Positions 25,382 to 34,828 of a stretch of DNA of 64,000 nt are shown here, one piece after another. The notes under the pieces are model-generated. The model saw only the letters and a program-made list of their open reading frames with translations. It did no database searches and was not told the DNA's origin. Each line of letters opens with the position of its first letter. The stretch's first letter is position 1. The stretch is from Flavobacterium frigoris. GTDB taxonomy: Bacteria > Bacteroidota > Bacteroidia > Flavobacteriales > Flavobacteriaceae. The stretch lies in assembly GCF_900111075.1 (NCBI RefSeq), contig NZ_FOFZ01000001.1, positions 372,001 through 436,000 of the forward strand, in the 5' to 3' direction. A program made the position numbers and the translations under genes.

Positions 25382-26725
25382 ATGTCACAAAGTATTACTA
25401 CTTTTATTGAAGAGGTTACTAAAAAAAACCCAAACGAGCCAGAATTTTTGCAGGCAGTTTTAGAAGTTGCTGAAACAGTAATTCCTTTCATTGAAGAAAA
25501 TAAAAAATACCAAAACAAAATGCTTTTGGAAAGAATGGTTGAGTCTGACCGAATTATTATGTTTCGTGTAGCTTGGATTGATGATAAAGGAGCTACTCAA
25601 GTAAACAGAGGATATCGTATTCAAATGAACTCTGCTATCGGACCATATAAGGGAGGTCTTCGTTTTCACCCTTCTGTGAATTTAAGTATCTTGAAGTTCT
25701 TGGCTTTCGAACAAACTTTTAAAAACAGCTTAACTACATTGCCAATGGGTGGTGGAAAAGGTGGTGCTGATTTTGATCCAAAAGGAAAATCAGATAATGA
25801 AGTAATGCGTTTTTGCCAAAGTTTCATGACTGAATTGTCTAAACATATTGGAGCAAACACAGATGTACCTGCTGGGGATATCGGTGTTGGAGGAAGAGAA
25901 GTTGGATTTATGTTTGGTCAATATAAAAGACTAAGAAATGAATTTACAGGGGTTTTAACTGGTAAAGGAATTTCTTTCGGAGGTTCATTAATCAGACCTG
26001 AAGCTACAGGATACGGAGCAGTTTATTTTGCACAAAGTATGTTAGAAACTAAAGGAAATAGTTTTGCAGGTAAAACAGTTGTTGTTTCTGGTTCTGGAAA
26101 CGTTGCGCAATATGCTACTGAAAAAGCAACTCAATTAGGTGGTAAAGTAGTAACTATGTCGGATTCGGCTGGATACATCTACGATGTTGACGGTATCGAT
26201 GGGGAGAAACTAGCACACGTAATGGAGATTAAAAATGAATTGAGAGGAAGAATTAGTGATTATGTTACTAAATATCCAAACGCTAAGTATTTCGCAGGGA
26301 AACGTCCTTGGGAAGTAAAATGTGATATTGCATTACCTTGTGCGACTCAAAACGAATTGAACGAAGAGGAGGCTAAATCTTTAGTAGCTAACGGATGTAT
26401 TTGTGTGGCTGAAGGAGCTAATATGCCTACAACACCAGAGGCTGTTTTAGTGTTTCAAAAGGCTAAATTGTTATTTGCTCCAGGAAAAGCATCTAATGCA
26501 GGAGGAGTTGCTACTTCAGGTTTAGAAATGTCTCAAAACTCGTTAAGATTGAGTTGGACTTCTGAGGAAGTAGATGAAAAATTAAAAGGAATTATGCTTG
26601 CTATTCACGCTTCATGTGTGAAATATGGTTCTGATAAAGATGGATATGTTGACTACGTAAAAGGAGCTAACATTGCTGGATTTGTAAAAGTAGCTGACGC
26701 TATGCTTGCTCAAGGAGTGGTATAA
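25382..26725 (+). CDS. gdhA: NADP-specific glutamate dehydrogenase
   Basis: A 447-residue hexameric glutamate dehydrogenase that makes glutamate from 2-oxoglutarate and ammonia. The glutamate-binding segment is RFHPSVNLSILKFLAFEQ. LPMGGGKGGADFDPKG carries the catalytic lysines, followed by NTDVPAGDIGVGGREVG. The dinucleotide-binding fold starts at VVVSGSGNVAQYATEKA. The size and the S-rich nucleotide loop suit the NADP-dependent biosynthetic form. It is transcribed alone: a promoter element at 25327 and a terminator at 26745. Codon use is more regular than in the neighbours, as expected for a highly expressed gene. Confidence 0.97.
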   Translation: MSQSITTFIEEVTKKNPNEPEFLQAVLEVAETVIPFIEENKKYQNKMLLERMVESDRIIMFRVAWIDDKGATQVNRGYRIQMNSAIGPYKGGLRFHPSVNLSILKFLAFEQTFKNSLTTLPMGGGKGGADFDPKGKSDNEVMRFCQSFMTELSKHIGANTDVPAGDIGVGGREVGFMFGQYKRLRNEFTGVLTGKGISFGGSLIRPEATGYGAVYFAQSMLETKGNSFAGKTVVVSGSGNVAQYATEKATQLGGKVVTMSDSAGYIYDVDGIDGEKLAHVMEIKNELRGRISDYVTKYPNAKYFAGKRPWEVKCDIALPCATQNELNEEEAKSLVANGCICVAEGANMPTTPEAVLVFQKAKLLFAPGKASNAGGVATSGLEMSQNSLRLSWTSEEVDEKLKGIMLAIHASCVKYGSDKDGYVDYVKGANIAGFVKVADAMLAQGVV

Positions 26726-26744
26726 ATCTTTTTTTAAATAAATT

Positions 26745-26797
26745 AAATGCCTTCTGCCATCTCGATACTTCGGGATTGGGTAGGAGGCATTTTTTTT
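26745..26797 (+). terminator. gdhA terminator
   Basis: AAATGCCTTCTGCC pairs with GGTAGGAGGCATTT around a loop containing TCGATACTTCGGGA, followed by a T-run. Confidence 0.85.
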
Positions 26798-26831
26798 GAT
26801 TCAAACAAAAACCGAATACTTTCGTTTGTGC

Positions 26832-26839
26832 TATATTTG
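26832..26839 (+). promoter_or_regulatory. porZ promoter -7 element
   Basis: TATATTTG, a perfect TAnnTTTG match, lies 22 bp before the ATG at 26862. Confidence 0.65.
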
Positions 26840-26861
26840 TGAAGTATAAGTATCCTCTATA

Positions 26862-29150
26862 ATGAAAAAAATATTTTTTAGCTTTCTGATTTTTCTACTG
26901 ACACAAATAGGTTTTTCCCAAAACAATTTGTTGTGGCAAGGCTATTTTTCATACAATGAGATTAAGGATATTTCTGTCTCTCCCACCACAATTTATGCTG
27001 CCTCAGAAAACGCTTTGTTTTCTAAAAACACAATTGATAACCAAATCAAAACAACGAATACAGTCGATGGGCTTTCGGGCCAAACGATAAGTTCCATCTA
27101 TTACAGTACTGTTTTTAACAAAACACTTGTTGGTTATGAAAACGGACTAATGATCGTGATTAATGAAGCTGATGGTACAATGCTGAATGTAGTTGATATT
27201 ATTAGCAAACAGCTTCCTGCAAACATGAAAAAAGTGAATCTTTTCATGGAGTTTGAGGGGATAGTCTATATTTCTTGTGATTTTGGTATTGTGCAATTTA
27301 ATTTAAACAGTATGCTTTTTGGCGACACCTACTTCATTGGTGATGCTGGTGCAGAAATAAGTGTGAAGCAAACTGCCGTTCATAACGGGTTTATTTATGC
27401 TGCAACAAACAATGGCGTTCGTCGTGCTTCAATTTCAAGTAAAAACTTAAATGACTATAAGCAATGGGAATTAGTTACAGCCGGAAGTTGGTCTGGTATA
27501 GAAGCCTTTGGAACGGAACTAATTGCGGTTAGCAATTCAGGAGCGGTAAATAAATATGACGCAAGTACAAATTCTTTTATTGGATTAATGGTATTACCAC
27601 AGCCTGCGGTGGACACTAGGGCTAATGATACGTATTTAATTATAACTACTGCTACTTCGGTCTATGTATTTAACAAACAATTGAGTTTAACACGGCAGAT
27701 AAACAACAATCAAATACCAGATTACAATCCTGTCTTTAGTTGTGCCACAAGTATTGAAGATGTGATTTACATTGGAACAAAAGAAAATGGTTTGCTAACC
27801 ACAACAATCTCCACGGTTGCTTCTTTTGAAAATACAACACCTATGGGGCCTTCCAGAAATAATATATTTGCCTTTCAAACTACCTCAAGTTCCTTGTGGG
27901 CAGTCTATGGAGATTATGACGTCTCTTATAATCCATATGATTTAGATAGTTATGGAATCAGTAAGCTTAGCCAGGCAGGATGGCTAAATATCCCGTATAA
28001 AACTGTTTTAGGAGCTAAATCAATATGTAGAATAATTGTTAATCCCAATAAAGAGGATGAAGTATATGCCAGTTCGTTCTTTTCGGGATTATTAAAAATA
28101 GAAGCGGACGAACCTACTGTTTTATATGATCAAACTAATAGCGGACTAGAATCATTAACATTTGCTGGGCTAAATTATTTTGATGTTAGAATAAATGGGG
28201 CAGCCTTTGATAAATCTGGAGATCTTTGGGTGACGAATAGCCGCGTGAAAAACGGATTAAAAGTTTTGAAAACTAATGGGCAATGGCAGAGTTTTTCGAT
28301 GGACAATATATTAGATTCTAGTGAAGATAATAGTTTTGGTAGAATGGTCATTGATAAAAACGGTACAAAATGGATGACAACAAATAGAGATGGTGTCGTC
28401 GGTTTTAATGAAAGTGCGAACACATTCAAAAAAATCACAATCGGTACTGATACAGGAAATTTACCAGCTTCAGATGTTAGAGCTGTCGCTGTAGATAACA
28501 GAAACCAACTATGGATAGGGACTATAAAAGGGCTGCGAGTATTGTCAAATGTGGGGAATTTCCAAACAGCGGATCAACTAACGGCAAATCCTATAATTAT
28601 TTTAGATGACAACCTTGCTCAGGAATTACTTTATGAGCAATTTATAACTGCTATTGCAGTGGATGGTGCAAATAATAAATGGATAGGTACTGCAGATTCC
28701 GGTTTGTTTATGGTGTCACCAAACGGTCAGGAAACGAAATATCATTTTACGATAAATAATTCTCCTTTGCCTAGTAATATTATTAATGATATTGATATAA
28801 ACAGTGCAACAGGAGAAGTTTTTATAGCGACAGCCAAAGGGTTAATTTCTTTCAAAGGCATTGCAACAAAAGCCAGTGAAGATTTAAATAATGCTTATGT
28901 ATATCCAAATCCAGTGCGGCCTGAATATGATGGAACGGTGAAAATTGCTGGGTTAATCAATAAAGCGAATATAAAAATCACAGATATTGCCGGTAATTTA
29001 GTGTATGAAGCTATTTCAGAAGGTGGTACAATGGAATGGGATACTACTGCTTTTGGGAAATACAAGGTGGCTTCTGGGGTGTACATGATTTTTATATCGG
29101 CGCAAGACGGCGTGGAAACCAAAGTTAAAAAAGTAATGATTATTCGTTAA
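26862..29150 (+). CDS. porZ: PorZ-like type IX secretion protein
   Basis: A 762-residue exported protein. A signal peptide (1-19) leads into LLWQGYFSYNEIKDISVSPTTIYAASENALFSKN, the PorZ-type N-terminal beta-propeller start. Two seven-bladed propellers follow, with two-component-regulator-type blades such as LWVTNSRVKNGLKV and KWIGTADSGLFMVSPNG. The C-terminus from about 680 (YVYPNPVRPEYDG ... VYMIFISAQDGVETKVKKV) is a type IX sorting-type domain. PorZ sits in the cell-surface attachment complex that links anionic LPS to secreted cargo in Porphyromonas gingivalis. It lies just upstream of recO, a neighbour pair I have seen in other flavobacteria. The name rests on domain layout, not on a search. 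Confidence 0.88.
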   Translation: MKKIFFSFLIFLLTQIGFSQNNLLWQGYFSYNEIKDISVSPTTIYAASENALFSKNTIDNQIKTTNTVDGLSGQTISSIYYSTVFNKTLVGYENGLMIVINEADGTMLNVVDIISKQLPANMKKVNLFMEFEGIVYISCDFGIVQFNLNSMLFGDTYFIGDAGAEISVKQTAVHNGFIYAATNNGVRRASISSKNLNDYKQWELVTAGSWSGIEAFGTELIAVSNSGAVNKYDASTNSFIGLMVLPQPAVDTRANDTYLIITTATSVYVFNKQLSLTRQINNNQIPDYNPVFSCATSIEDVIYIGTKENGLLTTTISTVASFENTTPMGPSRNNIFAFQTTSSSLWAVYGDYDVSYNPYDLDSYGISKLSQAGWLNIPYKTVLGAKSICRIIVNPNKEDEVYASSFFSGLLKIEADEPTVLYDQTNSGLESLTFAGLNYFDVRINGAAFDKSGDLWVTNSRVKNGLKVLKTNGQWQSFSMDNILDSSEDNSFGRMVIDKNGTKWMTTNRDGVVGFNESANTFKKITIGTDTGNLPASDVRAVAVDNRNQLWIGTIKGLRVLSNVGNFQTADQLTANPIIILDDNLAQELLYEQFITAIAVDGANNKWIGTADSGLFMVSPNGQETKYHFTINNSPLPSNIINDIDINSATGEVFIATAKGLISFKGIATKASEDLNNAYVYPNPVRPEYDGTVKIAGLINKANIKITDIAGNLVYEAISEGGTMEWDTTAFGKYKVASGVYMIFISAQDGVETKVKKVMIIR

Positions 29151-29163
29151 ATTTCAAATTTCA

Positions 29164-29877
29164 ATGCAGGTTAAAACAAAAGCAATAGTTCTTTCGTCGA
29201 TAAAATTCCAGGAAAAAAGCTTGATTGTAAAATGCTTTACTCAATCGCATGGATTAAAGTCCTACTTCGTTCGGGATGCTTTTTCGGGGCGAAAATCGAA
29301 CCAGAAGATCGCCTATTTCCAACCTTTAACTATCCTCGAAATAGAAGCGGTACATAAGAATAAGGGAACTCTGGAGACCTTTAAAGAAATAAAAATTAGC
29401 ACGCCCTTTCAAACCATACACTCTGATATTTATAAAAGTACCATTGTGATGTTTATTTCTGAAGTTTTGCACCATTCGATCCATGAAGAAGAAAAAAACG
29501 AGTCGCTTTTTGATTTTTTAGAAGCGGCCTTGCTTTGGCTAGATAACCACGATGAAATGGCCAATTTTCATTTGATTTTAATGCTAGAAGCTACAAAATA
29601 TTTGGGTTTTTATCCTGATGTCTCTGATATTGACATGCCTTTTTTCGAAATGACTGAAGGTGTTTTTAGTCCATTTCACGCCATTAGTTCTTTGACTGAG
29701 CACGAAACAAATTTGTTTAAAAAACTCATCGCTTTACGATTTGATACCGAGCAAAAAATCTTCCACGTCATTGAAAGACAGTTAGTGTTGAAAATCCTGA
29801 TTAATTATTATATGCATCATCTTGATGGCTTCAAGAAACCAAAATCTCTGGAGGTTTTAAAAGAGGTTTTTTCTTAA
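29164..29877 (+). CDS. recO: DNA repair protein RecO
   Basis: A 237-residue recombination mediator that helps load RecA with RecR. The N-terminal OB fold reads KAIVLSSIKFQEKSLIVKCFTQ and then LKSYFVRDAF. The rest is the helical RecO C-domain, ending in KPKSLEVLKEVFS. The four-cysteine zinc site known in some RecO proteins is absent; only one cysteine is present in the first 30 residues. The 13-bp gap after porZ contains two copies of AAATTTC that overlap the porZ stop, so the genes are probably co-transcribed. Confidence 0.93.
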   Translation: MQVKTKAIVLSSIKFQEKSLIVKCFTQSHGLKSYFVRDAFSGRKSNQKIAYFQPLTILEIEAVHKNKGTLETFKEIKISTPFQTIHSDIYKSTIVMFISEVLHHSIHEEEKNESLFDFLEAALLWLDNHDEMANFHLILMLEATKYLGFYPDVSDIDMPFFEMTEGVFSPFHAISSLTEHETNLFKKLIALRFDTEQKIFHVIERQLVLKILINYYMHHLDGFKKPKSLEVLKEVFS

Positions 29878-29898
29878 TAATAATATAAATTTTATATA

Positions 29899-29906
29899 TA
29901 TATTTG
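29899..29906 (+). promoter_or_regulatory. Candidate -7 element for gene at 30005
   Basis: TATATTTG is a perfect match, but it lies in a TATATA run and 98 bp from the ATG, so this call is weak. Confidence 0.35.
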
Positions 29907-30004
29907 GGCGATCCTATTTCTTAAAAAAATAATTGTTTTCTCAATGATTAAAAAAGTAGAAATAGTACACTTATTCTAACTCCATATTACAAAAAAAATT
30001 ATTT

Positions 30005-31903
30005 ATGAAGAAAATTACACTTTCAGTCCTTTTGGTCTTATTAGTTAGTTTTTCTGGTTTTTCCCAGAGAAACTATGATGAAATAATCACCACAGAATCT
30101 AATGTACAAGATTTAGTTCAAAACGAAATAACGGGTGTTATTGTTTTTAAAGAAGGAGGTACTATTAAAGGAGTAGACCCTGAGACAAAAAAAATAATCT
30201 GGACCTTGGGTAAAGATGATTTTGGAAAAACTACAGCGGCAGATATTTTGTCAGATCCAGATTTCGGAAGTTTATTCAAAGAAAAAAGTGATTTAACAAG
30301 TGTGGCTGGAAGTCCTTATGTTGAGGCTTATATTAATTCAAAGTTTTTGATCATTAATACAGATACAGGTAAAGTTGCTTACAATTCTTCAAAAGAATCT
30401 TTTTGGGTAACACAATCTGATTTTCTTCCTGAAACAGACGAATATTTACTTACTCTTAAAAGTGGAGGAGACATGGCTATTGCTTTAGTTGATTTGAAAA
30501 CTGGAAAATTAAAGTGGAATACGGTTGTTGATAAGGCAAAATCGTTATTTAGTTTTTCTCTTTCTTTTAAGACCGCAAATAACACTAATATAGCTAGAGT
30601 GAATGGATCTACAATTTACTATCTTTTATTTGGTAAGTTATATTCTTTTAATAGAGAAACTGGAAGTTTAAACTGGAAAGCAGAAGAGGAGTATACTAAG
30701 TTTTTTCCAACTCAAAATGATAAAAACATTGTGGTTGTAAACAGCAAAGGAATGTTGTCTTCAAAAGAATATTTAAATGTGTTAAGCACTGAAAATGGTA
30801 AAAGTATTTGGGAAGAATCTATAAAAACAAAAAAAGTTGTTTATTTAGAAGATTGGGGAACAAAGTTATTGATTGCACATTACGGTGGTTTTAACTTTTT
30901 TGATTTAAAGACAGGAGATAAAATTTGGAAAAAAGATGCAAGAGGGGATGGTTTAAAAAGAGTAATTGCTATTGAGCAAGACTTTTTGTATGTTGCTGAA
31001 AATGAAATGATGCTTATTGACAAAGATGGTCAAAAGCTATGGAAAAAATTCATTGAGATTGCTGATGATAAAGAAGATCCTATTTTTTATCTAGGTAGAG
31101 TAGGTGAAAAAGTAATGTACCTAACAGGGACTTATGGTAACATGGTAGATTATAAAACAGGAGTAAAGTTATGGAAACGTAATATTAAATTTAACGACAA
31201 AAGACCTGTTTTACCTACATATGATGAAGCTACTAATTCTTACTTAGTATACAACGATGAAGAGCTTTATAAATTTGACCCAAGTATTGATGACAAACCG
31301 GAGCCTTTTGCAAAGGTAAATGTCAAAAATGAACAAGATTTAAACAGTATCGAAAATTTTCCTTGGGGAGTTGCAATTTCAGGACCTGTTGAAGTTATGG
31401 GAGTGGCTTTGGACGGAACTGTAAAATACCATAACCTTTACAAGCAGCCAGGAGAAACTGGAAGAAGACTTTTAAAAGGGGTTTCTATTGCAGGAAGTCA
31501 AATTGCCGCAGCAGCTTCGGCCATTTCGGCAGCTCAAGGTGGTGAAATTACCATGACTTATAGAGATTCAAATGGGAAGATGTCAACAGGAGTTTTGAGA
31601 GAAGAAAATAAAAGTAAGATGGCAACATCTGCAGGTCTTGCTGGAGCAGCAAATGCTATGAGTCTGGTAACTCAAAAGTTTAATTCTCGTTTTAATGCAA
31701 TGAAACAAAATAGGGATTACGCTTATATTTTTGCTAAGGCAGAAACGGGTGAAAAAGTGCTTGTAAAAATCAGAAAATCAGATGGTGTTGAGGTAGATAA
31801 AATTATTTTTAAAAATAATAAACCGATTTACGAAATAGATCCTGCTACACAAAACATCTTTTATGTATTAGATAACTCTATCCAGATATTCAATAAAAAA
31901 TAA
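30005..31903 (+). CDS. Exported PQQ-type beta-propeller protein, unknown role
   Basis: A 632-residue exported protein with a signal peptide (1-20, ending SGFSQ). Repeated blades of the PQQ/BamB type are visible, each with a K-W pair after a turn, for example TGKLKWNTVVD, TGSLNWKAEEE, NGKSIWEES and TGDKIWKKDARGDG. Near residues 495-555 there is an alanine/serine-rich stretch (GSQIAAAASAISAAQGG) not typical of blades. No lipobox or membrane helix is present, so it is probably periplasmic. I do not recognise a named gene. It is followed by a terminator and then another exported protein of unknown function. Confidence 0.82.
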   Translation: MKKITLSVLLVLLVSFSGFSQRNYDEIITTESNVQDLVQNEITGVIVFKEGGTIKGVDPETKKIIWTLGKDDFGKTTAADILSDPDFGSLFKEKSDLTSVAGSPYVEAYINSKFLIINTDTGKVAYNSSKESFWVTQSDFLPETDEYLLTLKSGGDMAIALVDLKTGKLKWNTVVDKAKSLFSFSLSFKTANNTNIARVNGSTIYYLLFGKLYSFNRETGSLNWKAEEEYTKFFPTQNDKNIVVVNSKGMLSSKEYLNVLSTENGKSIWEESIKTKKVVYLEDWGTKLLIAHYGGFNFFDLKTGDKIWKKDARGDGLKRVIAIEQDFLYVAENEMMLIDKDGQKLWKKFIEIADDKEDPIFYLGRVGEKVMYLTGTYGNMVDYKTGVKLWKRNIKFNDKRPVLPTYDEATNSYLVYNDEELYKFDPSIDDKPEPFAKVNVKNEQDLNSIENFPWGVAISGPVEVMGVALDGTVKYHNLYKQPGETGRRLLKGVSIAGSQIAAAASAISAAQGGEITMTYRDSNGKMSTGVLREENKSKMATSAGLAGAANAMSLVTQKFNSRFNAMKQNRDYAYIFAKAETGEKVLVKIRKSDGVEVDKIIFKNNKPIYEIDPATQNIFYVLDNSIQIFNKK

Positions 31904-31918
31904 TTAATAATAACCCAC

Positions 31919-31955
31919 AAAGCCATCAGAATTCATTTTTTGATGGCTTTTTTTT
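31919..31955 (+). terminator. Terminator after the propeller gene
   Basis: AAAGCCATCA (31919-31928) pairs with TGATGGCTTT (31941-31950), followed by TTTTT. Confidence 0.92.
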
Positions 31956-31960
31956 ATATT

Positions 31961-33856
31961 ATGAAGAAAACTTTACTATTCTTACTTTTCTTTGGGCTTT
32001 CAATTACTCATGCACAAGAAAAAGTTAACTTTAAGAAAAAAAAATTTTATGTACCAGCAATTGCGTATTCACAATATCCATGTTTAGATAATGTGTTGAC
32101 ACAAACTACCATTTATCAAGTGGATAAGGAATTAAAAGGGGAAGAAATAAAATTCAAAAAGAAATTTTTTAATATTGACGGTTATCTAAAACAACCTGAA
32201 GGAAGGTTAAAAATATATGTAACTATTCCGCTTCCACAGTACAGCCGCACCCAAGCGGATAGTACCTATGATAAAGAAAATAAGCAATGGAAATACAGTG
32301 TTTATTCGAATTATCGGGTTAATATTAATGTACAAGTTAAATGCATTGATCAAATTATTTTTTCGCAGGATTTTGATAATTCTGAAATTGACAGGGTAAG
32401 CGGTAATCTTCAAAAATCGCAACTTACAAAAGCAATTGAAGATACGGATAGAACAATTAGGGAAAGCAATGTAGATGAAAATTTGGGCTTAGAGAGAGTT
32501 TTAGAAGCTTCTATGTATCGTATTCAATATCTTTTGAACTATAAATTGAGTTATAGTACAACAGAGTCGAAGGAGAAATTTGAATTTATGACCTCAAAAG
32601 AACATTCAGAATATGCAAAAATGCTTAGTTTTCAAAATGAAATCACCACTCAGTTAGAACAGATAACAGTTGAAAAAGGATTTGACGCAAAGTTACTAGC
32701 GCCTCATTTAGCGTATCTTGAAAGCTTAGTTGTTAAGTATCCGCAGTCTGAAGCAAATTCAAATATTAGATTTATTTTAACCAATAATTTGGCGTACGCT
32801 TATTTGCTTATAGAAAACAAAGAGAAGGCGATCTATTATGCTAATTTATTAATTCAAAATGATCAACAAACATCGAGAGGTACAGATATTATAGATCGTG
32901 TAAATAAAGCTAATTTTGTTGATAATATAGTAAGAACTCATACCAATCGTTTTGCTGAATTGAAGAAATTAGGATTTAAAATTCAAGAAGATAAAGAAGA
33001 TGCAAGATTAGCTTTCTTTGAAAAAATAGAAAGACAAGATGTCGATTGGGAACAAGAGAAAATTACTAGGACTAAATATTTAGGGTTGATTAACGATCGA
33101 AGAAACAACATTCTTGATTCAATCGCTTTTCAGAATAATCCAGAGCTATTAGCTAAAATAATTATAGGTTTGGGAGGAAATGAAGCTATAAAAAACATTC
33201 AGAAAGTTCATTTACTTTCTAAATTAAATTTTGAAGAAAGCAATGTTCCTCAAACGGAAGAAAAATGGGCAACACCAACAAATTATCTTCTTCGAAAGAA
33301 AATGCCTGATAATTATTACGAAATAATAAACGGCCCAGAGGCTTGGAGCTATCAAGATAGAAGTGTGGGAGAAAAATGGGTAAAATTAAATAATTCCGAT
33401 TACTGGGAAATTAGTAATAATCTAGATCCAATTAATTTGTTAACCTCTTTCCGATTTGATTTATGGAATAAGTTAGAATTACTGCCAGATGAAACTTCCG
33501 ACGGAAGACTCTGTTATCATTTGAGCTATACGGAGAAAACAGTTAACGCCAAAAACAGAGTAATTCCAAAAACCGAATATCATTTTTTTATAGATAAAGA
33601 GAAATTCAACATTGTTTCATCAGAAAAAACAGAATTTGAAAACGGAAACAGAAATTCATTTGAAAGAAAAGTATATCAAGATTATCGAGAAATAACAGCT
33701 TTAAATAATGGTAAAATTCCGCATAGAATTCTCTATGAATTTGAAGATTATTATGGAGATACCTTTTATCAAGAAGATCGAGATAAAGTAGAAGTAAATC
33801 CTGTTTTTTCAAATAGAATATTTATGAAGGAAGTTTATGCAGGAGGTTTTAAATAA
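31961..33856 (+). CDS. Exported protein of unknown function
   Basis: From ATG 31961 the product has 631 residues; an in-frame start at 31940 would begin inside the terminator stem and is rejected. A signal peptide (about 1-18, ending ITHAQ) precedes a soluble protein. The first third is beta-rich (LKIYVTIPLPQYSRTQADSTYD). The centre is helical with a TPR-like pattern around NLAYAYLLIENKEKAIYYANLLIQ. The last third resembles a cargo-binding beta domain with YHLSYTEKTVNAKN. No family is recognised. It starts only 6 bp after the terminator of the previous gene, so some read-through expression is possible. Confidence 0.78.
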   Translation: MKKTLLFLLFFGLSITHAQEKVNFKKKKFYVPAIAYSQYPCLDNVLTQTTIYQVDKELKGEEIKFKKKFFNIDGYLKQPEGRLKIYVTIPLPQYSRTQADSTYDKENKQWKYSVYSNYRVNINVQVKCIDQIIFSQDFDNSEIDRVSGNLQKSQLTKAIEDTDRTIRESNVDENLGLERVLEASMYRIQYLLNYKLSYSTTESKEKFEFMTSKEHSEYAKMLSFQNEITTQLEQITVEKGFDAKLLAPHLAYLESLVVKYPQSEANSNIRFILTNNLAYAYLLIENKEKAIYYANLLIQNDQQTSRGTDIIDRVNKANFVDNIVRTHTNRFAELKKLGFKIQEDKEDARLAFFEKIERQDVDWEQEKITRTKYLGLINDRRNNILDSIAFQNNPELLAKIIIGLGGNEAIKNIQKVHLLSKLNFEESNVPQTEEKWATPTNYLLRKKMPDNYYEIINGPEAWSYQDRSVGEKWVKLNNSDYWEISNNLDPINLLTSFRFDLWNKLELLPDETSDGRLCYHLSYTEKTVNAKNRVIPKTEYHFFIDKEKFNIVSSEKTEFENGNRNSFERKVYQDYREITALNNGKIPHRILYEFEDYYGDTFYQEDRDKVEVNPVFSNRIFMKEVYAGGFK

Positions 33857-33865
33857 GTAAATGAG

Positions 33866-33904
33866 AAAGTCTTAATTGTAAAAATGCAATTAGGACTTTT
33901 TTAT
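33866..33904 (+). terminator. Terminator of gene 31961
   Basis: AAAGTCTTAATTG pairs with CAATTAGGACTTT, with one bulge, then a T-run. Confidence 0.85.
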
Positions 33905-33971
33905 TTAAGGTTATTTTCATTGATGGGGTAAATTTTTTTTCAAAGGATATGCTTTTGTACATAAAGTAAAG

Positions 33972-33979
33972 TATATTTG
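33972..33979 (+). promoter_or_regulatory. Promoter -7 element for the membrane/HTH gene pair
   Basis: TATATTTG, a perfect match, lies 56 bp before the ATG at 34036. TTTTG lies 14 bp upstream, shorter than the usual spacing. Confidence 0.55.
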
Positions 33980-34035
33980 TCTTTTAATCAAGTGTACTAT
34001 TCTTTAAGGAAAGTAAACTTTAACTAATTAACTTA

Positions 34036-34497
34036 ATGGAATTCAAATCACAAGCACAAGAAGATATGGAAAAGATTGATAAAACTACTAACTATCTATT
34101 ACCTAATAAATTTAAAATTGTTGGTTTGGTATTGTTTATCATTTCATTAATTTTAAACGGAATTATAGATTTCTCTTTTGAAACAATAGGTTTTAAAGAT
34201 TTGCTTTTAAAAATAGCGAAAACAGGAGTGATTTTTGGCTTGCTTTTAATTTCAATTTCCAAAGAAAAAATTGAAGATGAGTTAATTATTAAACTGCGTA
34301 TGCAATCCTATAGTTATGCGTTTATAGTAGGAGTTTTATTTGCTATGATAATGCCCTTTATTAATTACAGCATTGTTTTTATTTTTTCGTCAGCACCAAA
34401 AATGGAAATGACTAGTGATTTTACGATTCTAGGTGTTTTATTATCGATTCAGATTCTTATTTTTAGGAAATTAAAAAAAGCCTACAATGAAGAATAG
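34036..34497 (+). CDS. Small integral membrane protein paired with HTH regulator
   Basis: A 153-residue membrane protein with four predicted helices: near 27-47 (FKIVGLVLFIISLILNG), 53-74 (KDLLLKIAKTGVIFGLLLIS), 93-118 (SYAFIVGVLFAMIMPFINYS) and 128-145 (FTILGVLLSIQILIF). It ends with a charged cytosolic tail (RKLKKAYNEE). No family is recognised. The gene overlaps the following HTH gene by 11 bp, so the two proteins are translationally coupled and probably work together, with the membrane protein sensing or sequestering the regulator. That role is inferred only from the arrangement. Confidence 0.8.
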   Translation: MEFKSQAQEDMEKIDKTTNYLLPNKFKIVGLVLFIISLILNGIIDFSFETIGFKDLLLKIAKTGVIFGLLLISISKEKIEDELIIKLRMQSYSYAFIVGVLFAMIMPFINYSIVFIFSSAPKMEMTSDFTILGVLLSIQILIFRKLKKAYNEE

Positions 34498-34690
34498 ACT
34501 AAAAGTAGAACGCGCCATTTTAAATATTACCCAAGAGGAACTTGCGCAGAAAATAGGAGTGTCTAGGCAAACAATCAATTCAATTGAAACCAATCGTTTT
34601 GTACCATCGACAGTATTAGCGCTTAAACTATCAAAGTTATTTGGAAAATCGGTCAATGATTTCTTCGAATTAGAAGTAGAAGAAAAATAG
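34487..34690 (+). CDS. XRE-family helix-turn-helix regulator
   Basis: A 67-residue protein that is almost only an HTH domain: KVERAILNITQEELAQKIGV, then SRQTINSIETNRFVPSTVLALKLSKLF. It matches the short YgzP-like XRE group, often encoded beside a small membrane protein. The C-terminus KSVNDFFELEVEEK is the usual ending. It overlaps the membrane-protein gene by 11 bp in a different frame. DNA binding is expected, and autoregulation of the pair is likely but not shown. Confidence 0.92.
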   Translation: MKNRLKVERAILNITQEELAQKIGVSRQTINSIETNRFVPSTVLALKLSKLFGKSVNDFFELEVEEK

Positions 34691-34828
34691 AGATTCAAGC
34701 TTTAAATTTGTAGATAATTACTGAGATTACTCGTAATTTAAAAACTAAGATTTGTGAAAATTAGTGAAATTAGTGTACAATAATTCAAAATTCCTTACTT
34801 TCGCACGACGATTAAAGAAAAGGATAAA

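Noticed and set aside
34691..34828. T-box leader for ileS
   Set aside because: I found no T-box sequence (UGGNACCGCG-like) or large stem; a TACTTTCG promoter-like element sits just 25 bp before the ATG.
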